NCBI RefSeq assembly: GCF_030128825.1
Contig: NZ_CP119128.1
Coordinates: forward strand, 1 to 64,000
DNA: 64,000 bases
DNA from: Sphingobium sp. WTD-1
GTDB taxonomy: Bacteria; Pseudomonadota; Alphaproteobacteria; Sphingomonadales; Sphingomonadaceae
Direction of reading: 5' to 3'
The position numbers and the translations under genes were made by a program. Positions 60,401-64,000 of this stretch are shown in pieces (position 1 is the first letter of the stretch; each line of letters opens with the position of its first letter). The notes beneath the pieces are model-generated. The model did no database searches, had not been told where the DNA came from, and saw only the letters and a list, made by a program, of their open reading frames with translations.

Positions 60401-60650
60401 CGGTGACCTTCACGGTCACGGTCGGCACCATCAGCATCATGTAGATGAGCGTCGACTGGAGGAACCAGTTGAACCAGGCCCGCCAGTCGAGCGAGAAGGC
60501 CACGATGAACAGCGAGTAGATGAACCCCATCACCATCACGACCTGGAGAAGCGAGCGATAGCCCCCTCCCCCCGTCCACGCCGCGACCGCGTTGAAGACG
60601 TTGACGATATATTCGCCGCCGCCGATCGTGAAGACTTCGAGCGCGCCCAT
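57387..60650 (-). CDS. traG: TraG mating-pair protein with C-terminal M23 peptidase domain
   Basis: 1087 residues. The N-terminal TraG_N region (1-480) has several membrane helices (FTIGGGEYIVNVFNAVAAWTGGGGYRSLLQVVMVMGFIYSLF) and matches F-type TraG, needed for pilus assembly and mating-pair stabilisation. A long Ser/Thr/Gln-rich middle follows. The last 130 residues are an M23 (LytM) endopeptidase: HHHRGVDIAQRAGTPIPAPASGRV and GPHLHYELWKDG supply the zinc ligands. F TraG has no such domain. It may open peptidoglycan for the channel. GGGAGGG precedes ATG 60650. Confidence 0.85.
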   Translation of the reverse strand: MGALEVFTIGGGEYIVNVFNAVAAWTGGGGYRSLLQVVMVMGFIYSLFIVAFSLDWRAWFNWFLQSTLIYMMLMVPTVTVKVTDRINPTLAPAVVDNVPLGLGVMASFTSQVGDWMTRTAETVFVMPNALSLSTNGMIYGARLMDKARTFQITDSVFRANLDEHLKQCTFYDVLLGFKSMDDLTRSTNVWEAIGPGSPARSQRWIASTGPGTTENTIIPCNEAYSRLDGQWQAAFDKDLIPFAKSAYPGLSDAVASQKIRDDLPIVAAQMHGTPSDAYSYLRQVSMIDAFLAARESFSDAGWDAYAAQRADAQAKNTYTSIATQAMTWVPLLGIVLTVVFYAMFPVLFPLFLFPRTGIQTLKGYGTGFFYLASWGPLYVILHMFVMSRAAALYHGVSPTGPTLLVSDGMANVNESISTLAGFLMMSVPFIAGGMARGAMAIAGHATSMLQPAQSAAEQAATERTTGNYSYGNTSFQNLTSGMTQSNKWDTQPKYNDGFAVGSFTNADGGVTYGFADGSNAFDTRQGISNLSFTPTRTSGFDSQMSRALSEGQSHTQSLRNSASQSWNATATTATDLLSAAEHRRSSSTETGSGFNNSVAKMTDVSRSLSSGLTSKFGLSESDAQQVSRASQTTGDANAGLEVLGKLWGVQGRAGLGLRLQSIASETTNNILTADSAYSELKDYLTKETNSSQSRAARDEFMRETSTSGDSEVRSLSEKLGVSVGESRSASLEATRAEETFQRVSNDVRESSQRGWSLNRNESQEFVVYAQERLLDDPTLSQFGWTPGMVMPRTREQEQVRDILLGEFMERRVAAVREELGVNIPGQLDNSLRGPASTTSGAVQQWGERRAAGVRSQGPDVSIRESSRDTGLAGEVADAIPNASVRITHGAFEIGNGVDEAKGTAAQIGKHAQERNDAWITTTLPGVESIRDTARDRLGIGQGTSHVYELPRGERATLPISGRLTSNMGGRVDPVTGQPGHHHRGVDIAQRAGTPIPAPASGRVVKNDFQANGAGNYIVLEHGDGSLSKYFHMQDRSRFPVGSTIQEGEILGRVGSSGKSTGPHLHYELWKDGAPVDPRRFQLRNARG

Positions 60651-60667
60651 CGTGCCGTTCCCTCCCT

Positions 60668-62110
60668 TTAGCGGACGCCCTGCGCCGACAGACCACGCCC
60701 GAAGCGGAGCGAGGCGGACAGCTGCGGGCTCATTGCGTTCTTGAGGGTCGATTCCATAAATTGGGTATATTGAATTACCCGGTAAGTGTTGGAGATCTGG
60801 CCCGCCATCTTCTCGTTGCGACGCGACAGCTCGGTCTTGACCGTATCGACCTGCGCCCGCCACGCCTTGAACTCATCGGTGGAGACGAACTTCGCTCCCG
60901 CCTGCGCCTGCGAGATCGTGTCGAGCATGCGATCGAGCATCGACATCAGCATGTCGATCGAGACCATCTCGGCGAGCGTCGCACGGTCCCCGCCCGACAG
61001 GCCCATATGCGCCGCCTCGTTGACGACGAGGATCTTGTAGAGCGGGATCGAGGTGATCCCGAGCAGCGCGATCTCGTCGCCCGACAGAGGCGCGTTCGAG
61101 CGGATCTTCGAGGACATGCTGTCCATCGCCTTGAGGACGCGGGTGCGCAGCGCCTCGTTGGTCGAGATCGTCAACTTGGTCGGCGTGGGCTTCAGGCAGC
61201 CCTTGTCGTCGGTGGTATCGCACCGCCATACATCGGTCGGCGCAGTCGCGGTGCCGTCGAGCAGCGCCTGATAGGTGTCCCAGCTCGCCGGCGCGATGAA
61301 CCGGAACGTCCCCATGCTATCCTTGGAACTGGCCGCATCGTAGATGATGGTCCCGACCATCGTCATGAGGAATTCGGCATATTCGCGCGATGGCTTGGTC
61401 GAGCTTTTCGCGTTCAGGGCATACCAGGTGTAATTCTTCGACTGCACGAGTTCGCCGTCGTCGCCTGCCTTGGCGAGAGTCGATTCACGCTCGCCCTTGT
61501 TGGTGCAGCCATGACGCGCCGCGGCCGCATCGGAGAAGAACCCCTTCGCGCCGCCAACCTGCTGGCAGATGGTCGAGGAAGCCCCGTCCATCGCCGGCCA
61601 GATCGATCCGATCGCCTGCTGCGCGGCTTCGCAACTCGACATGTTGAACGCGTTGAGCTGCTGCACGCGCTGGCTCATGTCCTTCATGACGCCTCCGATC
61701 TGCGCGGAGATGGAATCGATCGCCAGCTGGAAGGCGAAGCCGATCGCGTTGTTCGCGGTCGCCTTGAGCATCGCGACGATCTCGTCGGCGTTGATGAACG
61801 AGAAGGAGCCGGCGAACAGGTCGATGCCGCCGCACCCGCCGCGTGCGCTCGGCAGCGCGACGTTGACCGGATTGATCGACTTTTGCGGAAAGCGGCTCCA
61901 GAGCGATCCGCCCGAATAATAGCCCGCCGACTGCCCCTGGAACGCGGTCGGGCCGGTGACGTTCGCCGCCGCGCCCGACTGGTTGAAGTAGCTGTTCATC
62001 TCGCCCTGGACGTCGGCCATCGCGGGCGTCGCCACGAGCCCCCCGACCGCAAGAATCATGCTGGCCTGCGCGAGGATCGCCGCGCAGAGACGAAGGATCT
62101 GCCTGACCAT
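60668..62110 (-). CDS. traH: TraH conjugal transfer protein
   Basis: 480 residues with a signal peptide (ILRLCAAILAQASMILAVGGLVATPAMA). Matches TraH: DVQGEMNSYFNQSGAAANVTGPTAFQGQSAGYYSGGSLW read in pieces, GGCGGIDLFAGSFSFIN, and C-terminal helices. TraH sits at the outer membrane with TraF and TraW in F-type systems and is required for pilus formation. The start overlaps the traF stop (ATGA). Confidence 0.9.
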   Translation of the reverse strand: MVRQILRLCAAILAQASMILAVGGLVATPAMADVQGEMNSYFNQSGAAANVTGPTAFQGQSAGYYSGGSLWSRFPQKSINPVNVALPSARGGCGGIDLFAGSFSFINADEIVAMLKATANNAIGFAFQLAIDSISAQIGGVMKDMSQRVQQLNAFNMSSCEAAQQAIGSIWPAMDGASSTICQQVGGAKGFFSDAAAARHGCTNKGERESTLAKAGDDGELVQSKNYTWYALNAKSSTKPSREYAEFLMTMVGTIIYDAASSKDSMGTFRFIAPASWDTYQALLDGTATAPTDVWRCDTTDDKGCLKPTPTKLTISTNEALRTRVLKAMDSMSSKIRSNAPLSGDEIALLGITSIPLYKILVVNEAAHMGLSGGDRATLAEMVSIDMLMSMLDRMLDTISQAQAGAKFVSTDEFKAWRAQVDTVKTELSRRNEKMAGQISNTYRVIQYTQFMESTLKNAMSPQLSASLRFGRGLSAQGVR

Positions 62111-63015
62111 CAGAAGTCACTCCCGGGTTTGACGCTGGTGAGCGTGAAGATGCGGTTCATCACCTCGTCGGCCGCCATCACGCCGTAGCCGATCGGCATC
62201 GGCCGCTTGGTGACCGTGTCGAAGAGGACGAGCGCAGGGACCTGCTGCCCGCGCATCCCCATCGCCTTGTACTGACCGGTATCGACCGTGTAGTTCGGGA
62301 AGGCGCGGGTCGGACCGCCATCGAGAGAGATCGCCATGACGGTGAGGCCGAAGCGATCCGAAATGCTGCGCATGATCGGGCCGAAAGTCTCGCACGCCGC
62401 GCAAGCCGAGGAATAGAAATAGAAGACGCCGTAACGCTGCGAGATCTGCGACAGCACGCGTTCGCGGTCGGCGTTGCGCGTATCGAGCCAGGTCCGCTTG
62501 CCCAACTGGTTGACCGGACGCTGGAGCGTGTAGTCAAGGTCGGGATTCTGCCAGATCGTGCGCTGCCACATGTCGGCGAAGGACGACGCCCGGTCGAGCT
62601 GCTCGCGCTGGAACGCGATATAATGGGCGATATTCTCGGGCGTCGGTTCGAGGATCGCGCGCGCCTTGAGTTCCTCCAGCTCCCTGGCGATCGCCGCAAG
62701 TCGCTCGGTCGACGAGCGGGCGGGTTGCGCCGACTGCTGCTCGCTCGCCTTGGGCTTGGGCTTCTCGCAATAGAACCAGGTGCCAAGCCGCCGCTCGCGG
62801 CAGTAGAAATCGTCGCCTGTCTGGGCGGCTACCCGGTCGGCCCCGCCAAGATCCTCGTCGCCCTGCCGGTCGGCAGACGACGGCGCCTCGCTTTCGCGGG
62901 ACGAGGATACAGAATCGAGGAGCGGCGTCAGTTCCTGCGCGCTTGCGCCCGCCACAGGGGCGATGCCGCCTGTGGCGAGCGACAGGATGAGGGCAAGGGT
63001 CAGGGCGTTGCGCAT
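62110..63015 (-). CDS. traF: TraF conjugal transfer protein (thioredoxin-like)
   Basis: 301 residues, exported (ALTLALILSLATGGIAPVAGASA). C-terminal thioredoxin fold with FYFYSSACAACETFGPIM, a C-x-x-C pair that the F-plasmid TraF lacks, so this version may be redox-active and help fold Cys-rich TraN or TraH. The PENIAHYIAFQREQLDRASSFADMWQR region is the TraF signature. ATG 63015 is chosen; ATG 63027 is also possible. Confidence 0.9.
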   Translation of the reverse strand: MRNALTLALILSLATGGIAPVAGASAQELTPLLDSVSSSRESEAPSSADRQGDEDLGGADRVAAQTGDDFYCRERRLGTWFYCEKPKPKASEQQSAQPARSSTERLAAIARELEELKARAILEPTPENIAHYIAFQREQLDRASSFADMWQRTIWQNPDLDYTLQRPVNQLGKRTWLDTRNADRERVLSQISQRYGVFYFYSSACAACETFGPIMRSISDRFGLTVMAISLDGGPTRAFPNYTVDTGQYKAMGMRGQQVPALVLFDTVTKRPMPIGYGVMAADEVMNRIFTLTSVKPGSDF

Positions 63016-63016
63016 A

Positions 63017-63430
63017 TCAATCCTCATCTTTCTTCTGGTGGTGCTTCTCGCGATCGTCCCTTGCCCGCCTGTCGAGATAGGCGCGCAGCATGCCGAGCAG
63101 GGACGGCTCGCGGGCGGAGATCAGCTTGGCCATGTCCTCGCCCAGGATGCGGAACAGGTTGCCGTAGACGGCGATGACGAGCGTGCGGGCGTGGCGCCTG
63201 GGATACAGCGTCGTGCCGCGCCGCAGGACAAGGTTGGCGCGAATGAGGCGGGCGATCGTGGGTTCCAGATCGGCCGCCCGCAATCGGGTATCGAACCACG
63301 CGTCGAGCGTGGGAATGAGGAATGCCGCCGGATGCGGCCCTACCCGCAGCAGCGCGACAAGCAGCGCGAACTCGGCGATCGAGAGATCGGGAAACGGCCT
63401 ATGGTCCGCGAGATTGGCGATCACGCTCAT
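63017..63430 (-). CDS. Hypothetical protein in transfer operon
   Basis: 137 residues between traN and traF with four-base or near-zero spacing to both, so part of the transfer transcript. Helical, with a winged-helix-like stretch (LSIAEFALLVALLRVGPHPAAFLI, then LIRANLVLRRGTTLYPRRHARTLVIAVYGNLFRIL) and a charged tail. No signal peptide. Could be a regulator or structural protein; unassigned. Confidence 0.6.
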   Translation of the reverse strand: MSVIANLADHRPFPDLSIAEFALLVALLRVGPHPAAFLIPTLDAWFDTRLRAADLEPTIARLIRANLVLRRGTTLYPRRHARTLVIAVYGNLFRILGEDMAKLISAREPSLLGMLRAYLDRRARDDREKHHQKKDED

Positions 63431-64000
63431 TTGCCCGCCTTGCTGTCGTAATAGGCCTTGATCCGTTCCTGGATCTGCCTGGAGGTTTCGATCTCGTCGG
63501 GGAGCTTCGCTGCGTCCACGAACTCGGCATAGACTTCGGTGAAATCCATCTTCGAAAGGTCGAGCCGCGAGAATTCGTCGAGGGTGAAGCCCTTGCAGGT
63601 TTCCTTCTTGGCGCTGCCCCATGGCTTGTTGATCTGCGGGCGACCCTGTTCCTGAAGAATGCGCGAGAGCTTGCTCTCGAAGCAGCAATAGGCCGTCGAT
63701 TTGGACGTGCAGATGCCCAGCACCTTGTCGGTGCAATATTGGCCGAGCTTGTGGCACATCCCCATGCGATCCTGGACGTCGAGCAGCTTCTCCTGGTTCG
63801 AGCACATGAACATGGTGAGGAACGGGGTCGCGAGCGCGGCGATCGCCGCAGGCCCACCGGCGATCGCCGCGGCGCCCGCAGCGGTCGTGATGAGCCCGGA
63901 GGCCTTCCCCGCGCAGCAGTTGACGAGACCGAACACCGGCTTGTGGCAGGTCTGCCGCTTGCCCGAGAACAGCGTCATCGTGTCGGGATTGAACTCTTCC
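63427..64000 (-). CDS. traN: TraN mating-pair stabilisation protein (C-terminal part; runs off the window)
   Basis: At least 190 residues of the Cys-rich C-terminus: RQTCHKPVFGLVNCCAGK, MFMCSNQEKLLDVQDRMGMCHKLGQYCTDKVLGICTSK and AYCCFESKLSRILQEQGRPQ. TraN is an outer-membrane protein that contacts the recipient. The frame is open through the window edge at 64000, so the 5' end is outside. It overlaps the next gene by ATGA. Confidence 0.85.
   Translation of the reverse strand, partial: EEFNPDTMTLFSGKRQTCHKPVFGLVNCCAGKASGLITTAAGAAAIAGGPAAIAALATPFLTMFMCSNQEKLLDVQDRMGMCHKLGQYCTDKVLGICTSKSTAYCCFESKLSRILQEQGRPQINKPWGSAKKETCKGFTLDEFSRLDLSKMDFTEVYAEFVDAAKLPDEIETSRQIQERIKAYYDSKAGK

Noticed and set aside
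58905..60671. 588-residue plus-strand open frame opposite traG
   Set aside because: Arg-rich shadow; TraG motifs and operon context support the minus strand.
1..64000. tRNA or rRNA genes
   Set aside because: No stretch with tRNA cloverleaf features or rRNA-like sequence was recognised on reading; not tested by a covariance search.

Overview
The window looks like part of a large, high-GC, conjugative plasmid of a sphingomonad-type alphaproteobacterium. This is inferred from the gene set: a Rep_3-type initiator with iterons, plasmid SSBs, a strawberry-notch helicase/methyltransferase, ArdC, parAB, MobC with a relaxase, and an F-type transfer operon entering from the right. I recognised no chromosomal housekeeping genes, rRNA or tRNA.

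Layout. (1) 1-14.5 kb is replication and maintenance backbone: repA (minus strand) with an iteron array, a small SSB, a zinc-finger/TOPRIM primase-like gene, a strawberry-notch gene cut in two by a RIT (recombinase-in-trio) element, a large ParB-like protein and ArdC. (2) 14.5-30 kb is acquired cargo: an IS1182-type element with a clean target duplication; a sulfide module (1-Cys peroxiredoxin and ArsR divergent from persulfide dioxygenase-like MBL protein, split YeeE/YedE pair, DUF2892, DUF442-SQR fusion, TauE, CIO-type bd oxidase and its DUF2474 peptide); a short integrase; and an IS91-type element whose transposase is split by an IS21-type element. (3) 30.4-41.1 kb is backbone again: DUF2493, a HEPN-like protein, a second SSB, a nuclease homologue, small orphans, parAB flanked by an 18-bp palindrome on both sides, mobC and relaxase, and an AbiEi-like gene convergent with an Abi gene. 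(4) 41.2-45.2 kb is a Tn554-family element with only tnpABC. (5) 45.3-56.6 kb holds HdeD, a small orphan, HU and a SRAP gene whose two halves lie 9.4 kb apart. Between the halves are an IS1380-type element, a block of membrane/stress genes edged by truncated genes, and a region of hairpin repeats. (6) 56.7-64 kb holds small plasmid genes and the minus-strand mating-pair operon traN-orf-traF-traH-traG.

How it works together. RepA/iterons and parAB/parS would give replication and segregation. MobC/relaxase and the F-type pore would give transfer, and ArdC and the SSBs would help establishment. The sulfide module would oxidise sulfide to persulfide and sulfite, export sulfite, and keep respiration going through a sulfide/cyanide-tolerant oxidase, under a thiol-sensing repressor. 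The plasmid has been hit repeatedly by mobile DNA; two disrupted genes (strawberry-notch and SRAP) and the IS91 transposase can be rejoined in frame on paper.
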